Below, piece after piece: positions 35,109 to 44,158 of a stretch of DNA of 64,000 bases. The stretch's first letter is position 1. Every line of letters starts with the position of its first letter. The notes beneath the pieces are model-generated. The model ran no database searches and was not told the origin of the DNA. It worked only from the letters and a program-made list of their open reading frames with translations. Both the position numbers and the translations under genes were made by a program. This DNA is from JAFARE01 sp963777285 (GTDB lineage Bacteria > Chloroflexota > Dormibacteria > Aeolococcales > Aeolococcaceae), in the NCBI GenBank assembly GCA_963777285.1, contig CAVZPR010000002.1:124001-188000 (forward strand). Reading direction: 5' to 3'.

Positions 35109-36151
35109 GCCGGTCTTCTGGAGCGCGCACGCGCGCGCTCAAGAAACGACTGCAGCTCGGCCGGCAGCGGCGACGTGAACGCACACGATTCGCCCGTGTC
35201 CGGGTGCGCGAACCTGAGCGCCGACGCGTGCAGCGCGGGGCGCGAGAGCGCGGGCTCGAGCCCTCCGTACACGCCATCCCCGACGATCGGGTGCCTGATG
35301 TACGCCATGTGCACGCGGATCTGGTGCGTGCGCCCGGTGCGCAGGTTCACCTCGAGAAGGCTGACGGCGCCGAAGCGCTCGACCACGCGAAAGTCCGTGA
35401 CGGCTGCCCGTCCACCGTCGACCACCGCCATGCGCTTGCGGTCGCGCGGGTCGCGACCAATCGGTGCGTCGATCTCTCCCGTCTTCTCCCGGAAACCGCC
35501 GCGCACCATCGCCGTGTACGTCCGTCCCAGGGTTCGATCGCGCAGCTGTGCCGCGAGCGCTCGGTGCGCAGACTCGGTCTTGGCCACCACGAGGAGACCG
35601 CTGGTGTCGCGGTCGAGGCGGTGCACGATGCCGGGCCGCTCGGCGCCGCCGAGCAGCGACCACGTCGCGCCGCGCTCGCGCAGCATATCCGCCAGCGTCC
35701 CGGCTGGATGGCCCGGCGAAGGGTGCACGACGAGGCCGGCCGGCTTGTCGATCACCGCCAGTGCGGCGTCTTCGTAGACGACGGTCAGCGCCGGGGTTCC
35801 GAGCTCGGAAGGCGGACGGGAGGAGTGATGAGGGGGCGTCACGGAGGCGAGCCGGACCGCGGTCGGAGCTTTCGGCGAGCCGAGTGCCGAGCGGCGAGGC
35901 CCCAGCGGGGCTTCGACCGCGTACCCCGAAGCGCTCCTCCCTTCCGTCCCAGAGCCTGCACCAGCCGCAACGGTCCGCTCGTCGACCGAGATCTCGTCGC
36001 GCTGGCGCACCCGCTGGCCGGGCCGGCCTCGCCGGCCGTTCACGGTGACGAAGCCGGCGTCGATCAGCGTGCGCGCGGCGTGGCGCGTGATGTCGCGACG
36101 CTGCGCGAGCCAGAGGTCGAGCCGAGGCAGCTGGGCCGTGTCCACGGTCAT
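35105..36151 (-). CDS. RluD-type 23S rRNA pseudouridine synthase with an unusual linker insertion
   Basis: Pseudouridine synthase of the RluA/RluD family, 348 residues. An N-terminal S4 RNA-binding domain (LDLWLAQRRDITRHAARTLI, about 12-65) is followed by a proline- and serine-rich linker of about 60 residues. The catalytic domain has GIVHRLDRDTSGLLVVAKT with the catalytic aspartate, RTGRTHQIRVHM, and the end motif HPIVGDGVYGG. The linker is much longer than the roughly 10-20 residues usual in RluD and is encoded by a segment bounded by short inverted repeats. The ATG at 36151 overlaps the lspA stop as ATGA. Target positions on rRNA cannot be told. Confidence 0.92.
   Translation of the reverse strand: MTVDTAQLPRLDLWLAQRRDITRHAARTLIDAGFVTVNGRRGRPGQRVRQRDEISVDERTVAAGAGSGTEGRSASGYAVEAPLGPRRSALGSPKAPTAVRLASVTPPHHSSRPPSELGTPALTVVYEDAALAVIDKPAGLVVHPSPGHPAGTLADMLRERGATWSLLGGAERPGIVHRLDRDTSGLLVVAKTESAHRALAAQLRDRTLGRTYTAMVRGGFREKTGEIDAPIGRDPRDRKRMAVVDGGRAAVTDFRVVERFGAVSLLEVNLRTGRTHQIRVHMAYIRHPIVGDGVYGGLEPALSRPALHASALRFAHPDTGESCAFTSPLPAELQSFLERARARSRRPA
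35818..35941. repeat. palindrome-bounded 124-base segment inside the rluD-like gene
   Basis: The ends are GGGAGGAG (35818-35825) and CTCCTCCC (35934-35941). Inside is an 8-base-pair hairpin, GAGGCCCC-AGC-GGGGCTTC (35896-35914, one G-T pair). It encodes most of the abnormal linker of the pseudouridine synthase. The same eight-base arm ends the perfect hairpin before ftsL at 63573-63601. It looks like an intergenic-type repeat that landed in frame in a gene. Confidence 0.45.
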
Positions 36152-36639
36152 GTCGTGCTCGGCTGCTCCGGCGCCGCGGGATGCACGCGAAACGTCACGA
36201 TCGCCAGCAGGACACCGACCACGATCGCGCTGTCGGCGACGTTGAACACCGGCCACCAGTGCAGGTTGATGAAGTCGACGACGTAGCCCTGCAGCAGACG
36301 GTCGACGCCGTTGGAGATCGCGCCGCCCAGAACCAGTCCCAACGTCACCTGGCGGTACCAGGTGGTGCCGAACCTGTGGCCCGCAATGAGGATGTACACG
36401 GCGACGACCGCGGCCACGACGAGATAGAGCCACTGGAACTGCGGGAACACGCCAAAGGCGGCGCCACGGTTGACCACGTGCGTGATGCTCACGAAGGCGC
36501 CCGACCACACCTCACCGCCGAGCGGCAGGTTGGTCGACACCAGCCACTTGGTCAGATGGTCGGCGATGACAACCGCAACCGCCGTCACGAGGATGATCAG
36601 GTACACGTGCAAGCGGACTGCGCGCTGCGCCGTGTTCAG
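36148..36639 (-). CDS. lspA: lipoprotein signal peptidase (signal peptidase II)
   Basis: Membrane aspartyl protease that cleaves prolipoproteins after lipidation. Four helices and both catalytic segments are present: VVNRGAAFGVFPQF with LGGAISNGVDRLLQGYVVDF for the first aspartate, and WWPVFNVADSAIVVG for the second. The start codon is uncertain. A CTG at 36639 would share CTGA with the ileS stop, like its neighbours' NTGA junctions, and a GGGAG element lies about eight bases before it. TTG at 36612 and GTG at 36606 are alternatives. With CTG the protein has 163 residues, normal for LspA. Two lipoprotein-like genes at 44-46 kb are possible substrates. Confidence 0.9.
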   Translation of the reverse strand: MNTAQRAVRLHVYLIILVTAVAVVIADHLTKWLVSTNLPLGGEVWSGAFVSITHVVNRGAAFGVFPQFQWLYLVVAAVVAVYILIAGHRFGTTWYRQVTLGLVLGGAISNGVDRLLQGYVVDFINLHWWPVFNVADSAIVVGVLLAIVTFRVHPAAPEQPSTT

Positions 36640-39536
36640 CGGGCCACTCCCAACCAGCAGGCGACGCCGCCCAGCTCGCCCTCCCAGGACGCCAGTGTGT
36701 CGCCGCGGCCGAATCGGATCTCGGTGGCGAGCGTCTCGCCGGCGAGGTAGCCGCGGTTGGCGTCCACCGCGCGGCGCAGGTCGCCGTCGGCATCGACGAG
36801 GAGGGAGATCCGATCCTCCACGCGCAGGCCGGCCTTCTTGCGCAGCTCGTTCACCGCGCGGCTCAGCTCGCGCGCCAGCCACTCGAGCCGCAGGTCGTCG
36901 GTGACCGTCGTGTCCAGGCTGACACTCGCGTGGCCTCCTGCGGCGGCCGCGTACGTCACGCGCTTCACGTTGAGCTCGTCGGCGAAGATCGCCTCGAGCT
37001 CCGGATCCAGCGGCGCACCGCTGATGGTTGCGGCGGCGAGCGGCTGGCGCACGCGGATGCCCGCCTCGGTGCGCGCCGCCAGCCCGGACTCGACCAGCTC
37101 ACGCAGCCGGCGCATGGCGGCGATGACGTCTGCGTCGCGCCACTCTCCGTCAGCGACGGGAAACTCCGTGAGGTGGATCGAGTCGGGAACGCCGTCGCGC
37201 GGCGGCGTGTCGCCGTCGAACCCGGCCAGGTTGCGATACATGCGCTCGGCGAGAAACGGCATCGCAGGCGCCACCAGCCCGGCGAGCGTCAGCAGCACCG
37301 TGTGCAGCGTCGCGTACGCCGAGCGCGAGTCAGCCTGCGCGTCGGTGCTTCCCTTCCAGAATCGCCGTCGTGAGCGCCGCACGTACCACTTGGACACGTC
37401 CTCGACGAACGCCTCGACCTCGCGGCACGCGGATTGCGCGTCGTAGCGATCGAGTGCCGCACGAGCCGTGTCGACGGTCTCCGCCAGGCGCGCCAGACAC
37501 CAGCGGTCCAGCACGGGGCGCTCGGTCACCGCAGGTTGGCCGGCGGATGGATCGAAGCCGTCTATCTCAGCGTACGTCACGAAGAAGGAGTAGACGTTCC
37601 AGAGGGTGAGCATGAAGAGGCGCACGACGTGCTGGAAGCCCTCCCGGCTCACCCTGAGCTCACCGGCGAGGCCGCCGGCCGCGTAGAAATACCACCGGGC
37701 GGCGTCTGCACCGAACTCGCTGAAGACGCTCTGCGGGTCCATGACGTTGCCGCGCGACTTGGACATCTTCTTGCGCTGGCGATCGACCACGAGACCCGCG
37801 ACCACGCAGTTGCGATAGGCGATCTTGTCGAACAGCAGCGCGCTCTCCGCGAGCAGCGAGAAGAACCAGCCACGGGTTTGATCGAGGCCTTCGCAAATGA
37901 AGTCCGCAGGGTGCGTGGCCGCGAAGAGCTCCTGGTTCTCGAAGGGATAGTGCCGCTGCGCGAAGGGCATCGCGCCCGAGTCGTACCAGCAGTCGATGAC
38001 GTCGGGCACCCGCCGCATCACGCCGCCGCAGCCTTCGCAGGGCAGGGTGACGGTATCGATGAACGGCTTGTGCAGATCGTCATCCACCGTGAGCCCCAGT
38101 TCGGCGGCGCTGCCGGCGCAGCGTCGCGCGTCACACCCCTCACAGATCCAGATCGGCAGGGGTGTGCCCCAGTAGCGGGTGCGTGAAAGGTTCCAGTCGA
38201 CGAGGTTCTCCAGCCAGTTGCCCATGCGCCCGTCGCGGATGTGCTGCGGCTGCCACGCGATGTCGTGGTTGAAGTGCAGCAGCCGCTCCTTGTGCGCCGT
38301 GGTACGGATGAACCACGAGGTGAGCGCGTAGTAGAGCAGCGGCGTGTCGCAGCGCCAGCAGAAGGGGTAGGTGTGGCGGATCTGCTCGGCGCGGTACAGA
38401 CTGCCCTGCGCGCGCAGGTCGTCGATGATGACCGTGTCCGCGTCCTTGACGAACATGCCTCGGTAGCGGGTCTGACCCTCCAGGAACCGGCCGTCAAGTC
38501 CGACCACGTGTCGCACAGCGATCCCCTTGCGCTGGCACAGCTCCAGGTCTGCGACGCCGTACGCTGCGGCTGTGTGCACGATGCCGGTCCCCTCCGCCAT
38601 GCTCACCAGCTCGGCTGCGTCGACGACCACAAAAGCCAGGCCGTCGGGCAGCATGTCGGTGAAGAGCGGCTCGTAGGTGAGGTCGACCAGCGCCGACCCC
38701 GGCATCTCTTCGAGCACCTCGTAGTCGGGGTCGAGCACCGATAGCCGTGCCTTGGCGACGATGTAGCTCTCGCCACCCTGCTGCACGCGAACATAGGTCT
38801 CGTCGGGGTGGACGGCCAGTGCGACGTTGCCCGGGAGCGTCCATGGGGTCGTCGTCCAGGCCAGCAGAAACGTCGAACCGTCTGACTCCAGAAGCCTGAA
38901 TTTCACGTACACGGACGGGTCGGGCACGTCCTCCTGATAGCCGAGGCTCAGCTCGTGAGATGACAGCGACGTCTGGCAGCGCGGGCAGTACGGCGTCACC
39001 CTGTAGCCCTGGTAGAGGAGGTCGGCATCCCAGAGCTGCTTCAGGCTCCACCACACTGACTCGATGTACGTCGAGTCATAGGTCCGGTACGGATGGTCGA
39101 AGTCGAGCCAGAACCCAAGGCGCTCGCTCATCTCGCGCCACTGGTCGATGTAGCGGTTCACCAACTCCTTGCACAGCGCGTTGAACCTGTCGACGCCGTA
39201 CTCCTCGATCTGCTTCTTGCCGCTGATCTTCAGCTTCCGCTCGATCTCCAGCTCGACGGGAAGGCCGTGCGTGTCCCACCCAGCCTTGCGCTCCACCGAG
39301 AAGCCGGCCATCTGCTTGTATCGGGCAAAAATGTCCTTGTAGGCGCGCGATACGACGTGGTGGATGCCGGGCAGCCCGTTGGCTGTGGGCGGCCCCTCGT
39401 AGAACACGTACCGAGGCGCATCGCGCCGCCACTCCAGGGTGCGCTCGAACACATGGGTGCGCCGCCAGAGCTCGAGGATCTCGATCTCTGCCTCGGCGAA
39501 ATGGGCGCGCCCGCTGACCGGCGAATACCGTGGCAT
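36636..39536 (-). CDS. ileS: isoleucyl-tRNA synthetase
   Basis: Class I synthetase charging tRNA-Ile, 966 residues. The HIGH-type motif is PTANGLPGIHHV and the KMSKS motif KKMSKSRGNVMDP. Editing (CP1) segments include FLLAWTTTPWTLPGNVALAV and the catalytic domain ends with the anticodon-binding helices. The PGIHHV form and overall pattern resemble the second (eukaryote-like) bacterial IleRS class rather than the classic E. coli type. No T-box leader is present: only 10 bases separate a TATCCT -10 box from the ATG. It heads the chain running to smpB. Confidence 0.96.
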   Translation of the reverse strand: MPRYSPVSGRAHFAEAEIEILELWRRTHVFERTLEWRRDAPRYVFYEGPPTANGLPGIHHVVSRAYKDIFARYKQMAGFSVERKAGWDTHGLPVELEIERKLKISGKKQIEEYGVDRFNALCKELVNRYIDQWREMSERLGFWLDFDHPYRTYDSTYIESVWWSLKQLWDADLLYQGYRVTPYCPRCQTSLSSHELSLGYQEDVPDPSVYVKFRLLESDGSTFLLAWTTTPWTLPGNVALAVHPDETYVRVQQGGESYIVAKARLSVLDPDYEVLEEMPGSALVDLTYEPLFTDMLPDGLAFVVVDAAELVSMAEGTGIVHTAAAYGVADLELCQRKGIAVRHVVGLDGRFLEGQTRYRGMFVKDADTVIIDDLRAQGSLYRAEQIRHTYPFCWRCDTPLLYYALTSWFIRTTAHKERLLHFNHDIAWQPQHIRDGRMGNWLENLVDWNLSRTRYWGTPLPIWICEGCDARRCAGSAAELGLTVDDDLHKPFIDTVTLPCEGCGGVMRRVPDVIDCWYDSGAMPFAQRHYPFENQELFAATHPADFICEGLDQTRGWFFSLLAESALLFDKIAYRNCVVAGLVVDRQRKKMSKSRGNVMDPQSVFSEFGADAARWYFYAAGGLAGELRVSREGFQHVVRLFMLTLWNVYSFFVTYAEIDGFDPSAGQPAVTERPVLDRWCLARLAETVDTARAALDRYDAQSACREVEAFVEDVSKWYVRRSRRRFWKGSTDAQADSRSAYATLHTVLLTLAGLVAPAMPFLAERMYRNLAGFDGDTPPRDGVPDSIHLTEFPVADGEWRDADVIAAMRRLRELVESGLAARTEAGIRVRQPLAAATISGAPLDPELEAIFADELNVKRVTYAAAAGGHASVSLDTTVTDDLRLEWLARELSRAVNELRKKAGLRVEDRISLLVDADGDLRRAVDANRGYLAGETLATEIRFGRGDTLASWEGELGGVACWLGVAR

Positions 39537-39546
39537 CGTCCAGCCA

Positions 39547-39552
39547 AGGATA
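39547..39552 (-). promoter_or_regulatory. -10 box TATCCT of the ileS operon
   Basis: Minus-strand TATCCT followed by ten bases and the ATG at 39536, predicting a leader of about three bases and excluding a T-box or attenuator. No good -35 box is visible. Confidence 0.45.
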
Positions 39553-39645
39553 CCGGCAGGCCGATTGACCCGCCCCTGGCGGAAGTGGGATCGTTGACGG
39601 CCCGCTCAGGGGGGCCGTGCCAGGTCCGGCACAAGGAGAGCGGCC

Positions 39646-40071
39646 ATGCCAGAGACAGCGATCGACCATCCCAATGTCACATTGTTCCGGCGCGGATACG
39701 ACGCCTTCAACTCGGGCGACATGGAGGCGGTCCGCGCCACGTTCGCCGACGACATCGTGTGGCATACGCAGGGGCGGAGCCGCTTCAGCGGCGATCAGCG
39801 CGGGATTGAGAACACGCTTGCGCTTTTCATGGAGCTCATCCAGGCGACCAACGGCACGTGGAAGCTCGAGGTGCACGACATCGTGGCCAACGACGAGCAC
39901 GCTGTCGCGCTGGTGACGTCCTCGTACGAGATCGACGGCAAGCAGCACAGTGACAACGCCGCGCACATAGTTCACGTCAAGGACGGCAAGGTCACCGAGT
40001 CGTGGTTCCACGCCTGGAACCCGTACGACTTCGACGAGGTGTTCCCTGCGACGAACCTGACAGGCTCCTAG
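39646..40071 (+). CDS. SnoaL/NTF2-like protein
   Basis: A 141-residue protein with the NTF2-like cone fold: LFRRGYDAFNSGDMEAVRATFADDIVWHT opens the domain, followed by a central GIENTLALFMELIQATNG helix and strands LEVHDIVANDEHAVALVTSSYE and HIVHVKDGKVTESWFHAWNPY. Such proteins are isomerases, cyclases or ligand binders; the function here is unknown. An AAGGAG site (39633-39638) precedes the ATG, unlike the leaderless genes around it. It is divergent from ileS and shares the CTAG of its stop with the convergent yggS. Confidence 0.85.
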   Translation: MPETAIDHPNVTLFRRGYDAFNSGDMEAVRATFADDIVWHTQGRSRFSGDQRGIENTLALFMELIQATNGTWKLEVHDIVANDEHAVALVTSSYEIDGKQHSDNAAHIVHVKDGKVTESWFHAWNPYDFDEVFPATNLTGS

Positions 40072-40778
40072 GGCCGCTCGCCGAACAGCGCGCGCCCCAG
40101 GCGCACCATCGTCGCTCCCTCTTCCACGGCGACCGTGTAGTCGTCGCTCATCCCCATGCTCAGCTCGGGGAGTTCGTGTCCGGCGCGCTCGATCTGGTCG
40201 CGCAACTCGCGCAGCCGCCTGAACGCCGCGCGGGCATCCTCCGGGTTCTGGGACGGCGGCGCAATGGTCATGAGCCCGCGCACGCTGAGCTCTGGGATCT
40301 GCGTGAGCGCGAGCACCAGCGCCTCCGCGGCACCGGCCTCCACGCCGCTGCGCCCGGCGATGTCCGTCAGGTCGACCTCCACCAGGCACGTCAGCGGCTC
40401 CTGCCGGGTGCGGTGCGCCGCGAGCGCCCGCGCAACGCGATCGCTGTCCAGCGAGTGGACGTGATCAAAGGTGACGGCGGCGAGGCGGGCTTTGTTGGTC
40501 TGCAGGTGGCCGAGCAGGTGCCATGACACCGGCATCGCTCGGTCGCCGAGCTCGGTGTGCTTGCGCGCCGCTTCCTGCACGCGGTTCTCGCCGATGTCGG
40601 TGACGCCGAGGTCCGCGATCGTCACGATGTCCGCCGCCGGCCGTCCCTTGGTCACGGCGACCAGCCGAACCTCAGCCGGGTTGCGCCCGCTGCGCTCTGC
40701 TGCGGCGCTGATCGCTTCGCGGACGGCTGCCAGCCGCCCGCTCAGCGAGTCGCCGGGTGCCGCCGAGACATCGATCAT
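40068..40778 (-). CDS. yggS: YggS-family pyridoxal-phosphate homeostasis protein
   Basis: PLP-binding protein of the alanine-racemase-like fold that buffers the cofactor. The 236-residue protein has VRLVAVTKGRPAADI with the PLP lysine, IGENRVQEAARKH, SWHLLGHLQTNKA and the C-terminal LSMGMSDDYTVAVEEGATMVRLG. In Gram-positive bacteria this gene typically follows ftsZ, and here it lies just after nrdR and ftsZ. Its start lies 24 bases after the nrdR stop. Confidence 0.95.
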   Translation of the reverse strand: MIDVSAAPGDSLSGRLAAVREAISAAAERSGRNPAEVRLVAVTKGRPAADIVTIADLGVTDIGENRVQEAARKHTELGDRAMPVSWHLLGHLQTNKARLAAVTFDHVHSLDSDRVARALAAHRTRQEPLTCLVEVDLTDIAGRSGVEAGAAEALVLALTQIPELSVRGLMTIAPPSQNPEDARAAFRRLRELRDQIERAGHELPELSMGMSDDYTVAVEEGATMVRLGRALFGERP

Positions 40779-40802
40779 CGCAATGCGACTGCGTCGCGCC
40801 GG

Positions 40803-41336
40803 CTATTTGCCGATGTCCAGCGCCAGCTCGCCGCCCTTTTCCTCCTGGGTGCGCCGCCGGCGCCGCTGGTCGGTACGCGCCGGTGGATGCGCAAGCACGT
40901 CCTCGATCGTGGCGCGCATCTCCTCGGCATCCTTGAACGAACGGTACACGGAGGCGAAGCGTATGTAGGCGATCTCGTCGAGCTCGCGCAGCCGTTCCAT
41001 GACCATCTGGCCGATGACGTCGGCGCGAACCTCGAGGATGTTGCGGCTGCGCAGGTCGTTCTCGATCTCGTCGACCATGACCTCGAGGCGCGCCGGCGCC
41101 AGGTCGCGCTTCTTGGACGCGACGAGCAGGCCGCCGAGCAGCTTCTGCCGGTTGAACTCCTCGCGCCTGCCGTCCTTCTTGACGACGAACAGGGCAGGCG
41201 CCTCGATGCGCTCGTACGTGGTGAACCGCTTGCCGCAGTGCAGACACTCACGGCGGCGCCGGATCGCCTCGCCCGTCTCGGAATCGCGCGAGTTGACGAC
41301 CTTGGAGTCAGTGGTTCCGCAGAACGGACACTTCAC
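40803..41336 (-). CDS. nrdR: transcriptional repressor NrdR
   Basis: Zinc-finger and ATP-cone repressor of ribonucleotide reductase genes. The 177-residue protein starts MKCPFCGTTDSKVVNSRDSE and continues RRRRECLHCGKRFTTYERIE, giving the four zinc cysteines. The ATP-cone follows with VVKKDGRREEFNRQKLLGGL. It carries an arginine-rich C-terminal tail (TDQRRRRRTQEEK), somewhat longer than typical. It lies 23 bases after ftsZ; no NrdR box or nrd gene is present in the window. Confidence 0.97.
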   Translation of the reverse strand: MKCPFCGTTDSKVVNSRDSETGEAIRRRRECLHCGKRFTTYERIEAPALFVVKKDGRREEFNRQKLLGGLLVASKKRDLAPARLEVMVDEIENDLRSRNILEVRADVIGQMVMERLRELDEIAYIRFASVYRSFKDAEEMRATIEDVLAHPPARTDQRRRRRTQEEKGGELALDIGK

Positions 41337-41359
41337 ACGCGAGCCATGGCGCCTGTCGC

Positions 41360-42466
41360 CTAGCGGCGGTCCCTCAGAAACGCGGGGATGTCGAGGTCAT
41401 CCGCGTTGAACGGGCTGGCCGGACGTCCACCGACCGTGAAGACGGGCTGGCGCTGCTCGGTCACCACGGGCCGCGCCGACGGCTCATAGGCGAGCGTGCC
41501 GAGCACGTCTATCTGGCCGGTGAACCCGGTGGCGATCACGGTGATCTTCACCTCACCCTTCATGTGCTCGTCGATGACGGTGCCGAAGATGATCTGCGCG
41601 TCGGGGTCGGCCGACTCGCTCACCAGCTGCGCTGCCTCGTTGACCTCGTACAGCGTGAGATCCGACCCGCCGGTGACGTTGAGCAGGATGCCCTTGGCGC
41701 CGGCGATCGTCGTCTCCAGCAGCGGGCTGGCGACGGCATCGCGCGCGGCGTCGGCGGCCCTGGTGTCGCCGCTGCCGAAGCCGATGCCCATGAGCGCCTG
41801 ACCCTGGCCGCTCATGATGGCCTTGACGTCGGCGAAGTCGAGGTTGATCAGCCCCGGGAACACGATGAGGTCGCTGATGCCCTGCACGCCCTGGCGCAGC
41901 ACGTCGTCGGCGACCTTGAACGCGTCCGTGATCGGCGTCTTCTTGTCCACGACCTGCATCAGACGCTCGTTGGGGATTGTGATCAGGGTGTCGACGCGGC
42001 CCTGCAGGTTCGTGATGCCTTCCTCGGCCGCCTTCTGGCGGCGCAGACCTTCGAACCGGAAGGGCTTGGTGACCACGCCGATCGTGAGCGCGCCCGTCTC
42101 ACGCGAGATCTCGGCGACGATCGGTGCAGCGCCGGTGCCCGTGCCACCGCCCATGCCTGCGGTGATGAACACCATGTCGCTGTCCGCGAGCGCCTTGGTG
42201 AGGTCGTCACGCGACTCCTCTGCGGCGTCGGCGCCCTTCGAGGGATCGCCGCCGGCGCCGAGACCGCGGGTGAGCTTGCCGCCGATGCGGATCTTCTTGT
42301 GTGCGGAGGAGCCGGTGAGCGCCTGATGGTCGGTGTTCACCGCGATGAACTCGACACCCTTCAGATTGCTCCGGATCATGCGATTCACGGCGTTGCTGCC
42401 GCCGCCGCCGACCCCGACCACACGGATGCGTGCGTTGCCTTCCAATGTCCTGTCCAGATCTGGCAT
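41360..42466 (-). CDS. ftsZ: cell division GTPase FtsZ
   Basis: Tubulin-like GTPase forming the division ring. The 368-residue protein contains IRVVGVGGGGSNAVNRMI, the tubulin signature GMGGGTGTGAAPIVAEIS, the T7 loop INLDFADVKAIM, and the C-terminal peptide LDIPAFLRDRR that binds FtsA and other partners. The linker before the peptide is short. I chose the ATG at 42466 with GAGGAG a few bases upstream; the open frame reaches 42760 inside ftsA but lacks FtsZ character. The intergenic 136 bases after ftsA hold no clear promoter. Confidence 0.97.
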   Translation of the reverse strand: MPDLDRTLEGNARIRVVGVGGGGSNAVNRMIRSNLKGVEFIAVNTDHQALTGSSAHKKIRIGGKLTRGLGAGGDPSKGADAAEESRDDLTKALADSDMVFITAGMGGGTGTGAAPIVAEISRETGALTIGVVTKPFRFEGLRRQKAAEEGITNLQGRVDTLITIPNERLMQVVDKKTPITDAFKVADDVLRQGVQGISDLIVFPGLINLDFADVKAIMSGQGQALMGIGFGSGDTRAADAARDAVASPLLETTIAGAKGILLNVTGGSDLTLYEVNEAAQLVSESADPDAQIIFGTVIDEHMKGEVKITVIATGFTGQIDVLGTLAYEPSARPVVTEQRQPVFTVGGRPASPFNADDLDIPAFLRDRR

Positions 42467-42602
42467 GGGCGTCTCCTCGCGTTGCTTGGTCGTGGATCGG
42501 GTCGTTGTTCTGGTCGGGTTCGGCAATTTCTCGGATGACGGGGTGGCTCGAGCGCGCGTGACGGCATCGCCGGGCTTGTCGAGGCCGTACATGCGCATCT
42601 GG

Positions 42603-43838
42603 TCAGAAAAGTTCACGCAGCCACCGTCCAAAACGTGCGGGCACCGCGGGACCGCCCTCACCGTGCCCGTTGCTGCGTGCCACTCTGCGGACCCGGTTGC
42701 TGCGGGCCGCCCAGCGCAGCAAGCCCACGACTGTAGCGTGGTGCGGCCCCCGGATCTCATCGTTCATGCCGTGCACGCCCTGCGGCGCGGCCACGCGGGC
42801 CGGGAGATCGGTCTCCTGTTGCACCACCTCTGCAAACCCGCGCAGCAGCGCGCCCCCGCCGGTGATCACGATGCCGCCGGGGAACAGCCCGACGGGGCCC
42901 GCGCTCTCCACCTCGCGAGAGATCAAGGACGCCATCTCGCGGGCGCGCGGCCCGATGATCTCCGCGAGAAACCGCTGCGGGATGCCGACGGGCTCGTCGT
43001 AGCCCATGGGCGTGAGCGTGACCTCGGCATCCGCGGGGAGCGTGAGCTGCAGGCAGTGGCCGTAATTGCGCTTGACGGTTTCCGCTGTGTCGAGATCGCA
43101 GCGCAATCCGACCGCCAGGTCGGAGGTCACGTGGTTCCCGCCGACCGGTATCACACCGGTGTGCACGATGCTGCCGCGCGAGAAGACGGCGACGTCGCTG
43201 GTCCCACCGCCGATGTCCACGACCACGACGCCGCGGTCGATCTCGTCCTCGCCGACCACGGCTTCGGCAGACGCCAGCACCTGCAGCACCATGTCGTCGA
43301 CGTCGAGTCCGGCCTTGTGCACCACCTTCACCACGTTCTGTATGGCGGTGTTGGCGCCCGTGACGATGTGTGCATCGACCTCGAGCCGGACGCCGGACAT
43401 CCCCACTGCGTCGCGCACGCCTTCCTGGCCGTCGATCGTGAACTGCTGCGGCAGCACGTGCACGATGCGGCGCTCCGACGGCACGCTCACCGCGCGTGCA
43501 GCCTCGATCGCGCGATTCACGTCCTGGTCGCGCACCTCGCGATGTCCAGCGGCGACGGCGACGACGCCGCGGCTGTTCTGCGATGTGATGTGCCCACCGG
43601 CGATGCCCACGACAGCCGCATCGATGGGAACCCCCGCCATCTGCTCCGCCATGTCGACCGCCTCCGCGACAGCTTCGGCGGCCCGGTCGATCTCCACGAC
43701 AGCGCCCTTGCGGACGCCTCTGGAGACGGCCTCGCCCACTCCGAGGACGCGCAGGCCCGTCGCCTCCAGGTCTGCGGCAGCGCAGCACACCTTCGTCGTT
43801 CCTAGATCGAGTGCAAAGACGCGGCGAGAACGGGTCAC
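42603..43838 (-). CDS. ftsA: cell division protein FtsA
   Basis: Actin-like ATPase tethering FtsZ to the membrane. The 411-residue protein begins RRVFALDLGTTKVCCAA (phosphate 1), has the phosphate-2 motif VVVDIGGGTSDVAVFS and adenosine motif IVITGGGALLRGF, and the SHS2-like 1C domain between. Its last residues ARFGRWLRELF form the amphipathic membrane-targeting helix. The GTG at 43838 is preceded by a TATACT promoter 12 bases upstream. FtsQ, normally adjacent, lies 5.8 kb upstream beyond unrelated genes. Confidence 0.95.
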   Translation of the reverse strand: MTRSRRVFALDLGTTKVCCAAADLEATGLRVLGVGEAVSRGVRKGAVVEIDRAAEAVAEAVDMAEQMAGVPIDAAVVGIAGGHITSQNSRGVVAVAAGHREVRDQDVNRAIEAARAVSVPSERRIVHVLPQQFTIDGQEGVRDAVGMSGVRLEVDAHIVTGANTAIQNVVKVVHKAGLDVDDMVLQVLASAEAVVGEDEIDRGVVVVDIGGGTSDVAVFSRGSIVHTGVIPVGGNHVTSDLAVGLRCDLDTAETVKRNYGHCLQLTLPADAEVTLTPMGYDEPVGIPQRFLAEIIGPRAREMASLISREVESAGPVGLFPGGIVITGGGALLRGFAEVVQQETDLPARVAAPQGVHGMNDEIRGPHHATVVGLLRWAARSNRVRRVARSNGHGEGGPAVPARFGRWLRELF

Positions 43839-43850
43839 GCTTGAACCCCG

Positions 43851-43879
43851 AGTATAGCCAGGGCCGGCTCCTTGGGAAA
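43851..43879 (-). promoter_or_regulatory. ftsA promoter TTTCCC-N17-TATACT
   Basis: Minus-strand TTTCCC (43879-43874) and TATACT (43856-43851), 17 bases apart, followed by 12 bases and the GTG of ftsA. It gives ftsAZ a start independent of the rest of the dcw genes. Confidence 0.6.
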
Positions 43880-44158
43880 GGGGCTTTCGACGGCAAAACC
43901 GCAAGATGCTGGGTTCGCGCGCGGAGTATGACACAAGATGTTGGCTACCACCATCGAGTGCCGGCCGCTGTGGGCTTGCGGGCCGTTTAACGCGAACAGG
44001 GCCTCGCCACTGCACCTTTCCGACGAGACCCTGCCGGCCGCGGCCCCTGTCGGGCCGCTGGAGCGCGGCAACCGTAGCACCGGGGCCGTCTGGTGTCCAT
44101 GCAGGCCCGCGAGGGATTTTGTGGTTCCTGGCCCGGCGCGGGATTGGCCCGCTCGGTT
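43880..44158. other. gene-free region upstream of ftsA
   Basis: This is the rest of the 320-base gap between the exported-protein gene and ftsA. A GC-rich hairpin GCGGCCC-N5-GGGCCGC (44040-44058) without a T tract could end the upstream transcript. Short reading frames here show no coding character. An additional -10-like CATACT lies on the minus strand near 43926-43931. Confidence 0.4.

Noticed and set aside
39537..39645. Possible T-box leader for ileS
   Set aside because: The -10 box lies ten bases before the start codon; there is no specifier stem or T-box sequence.
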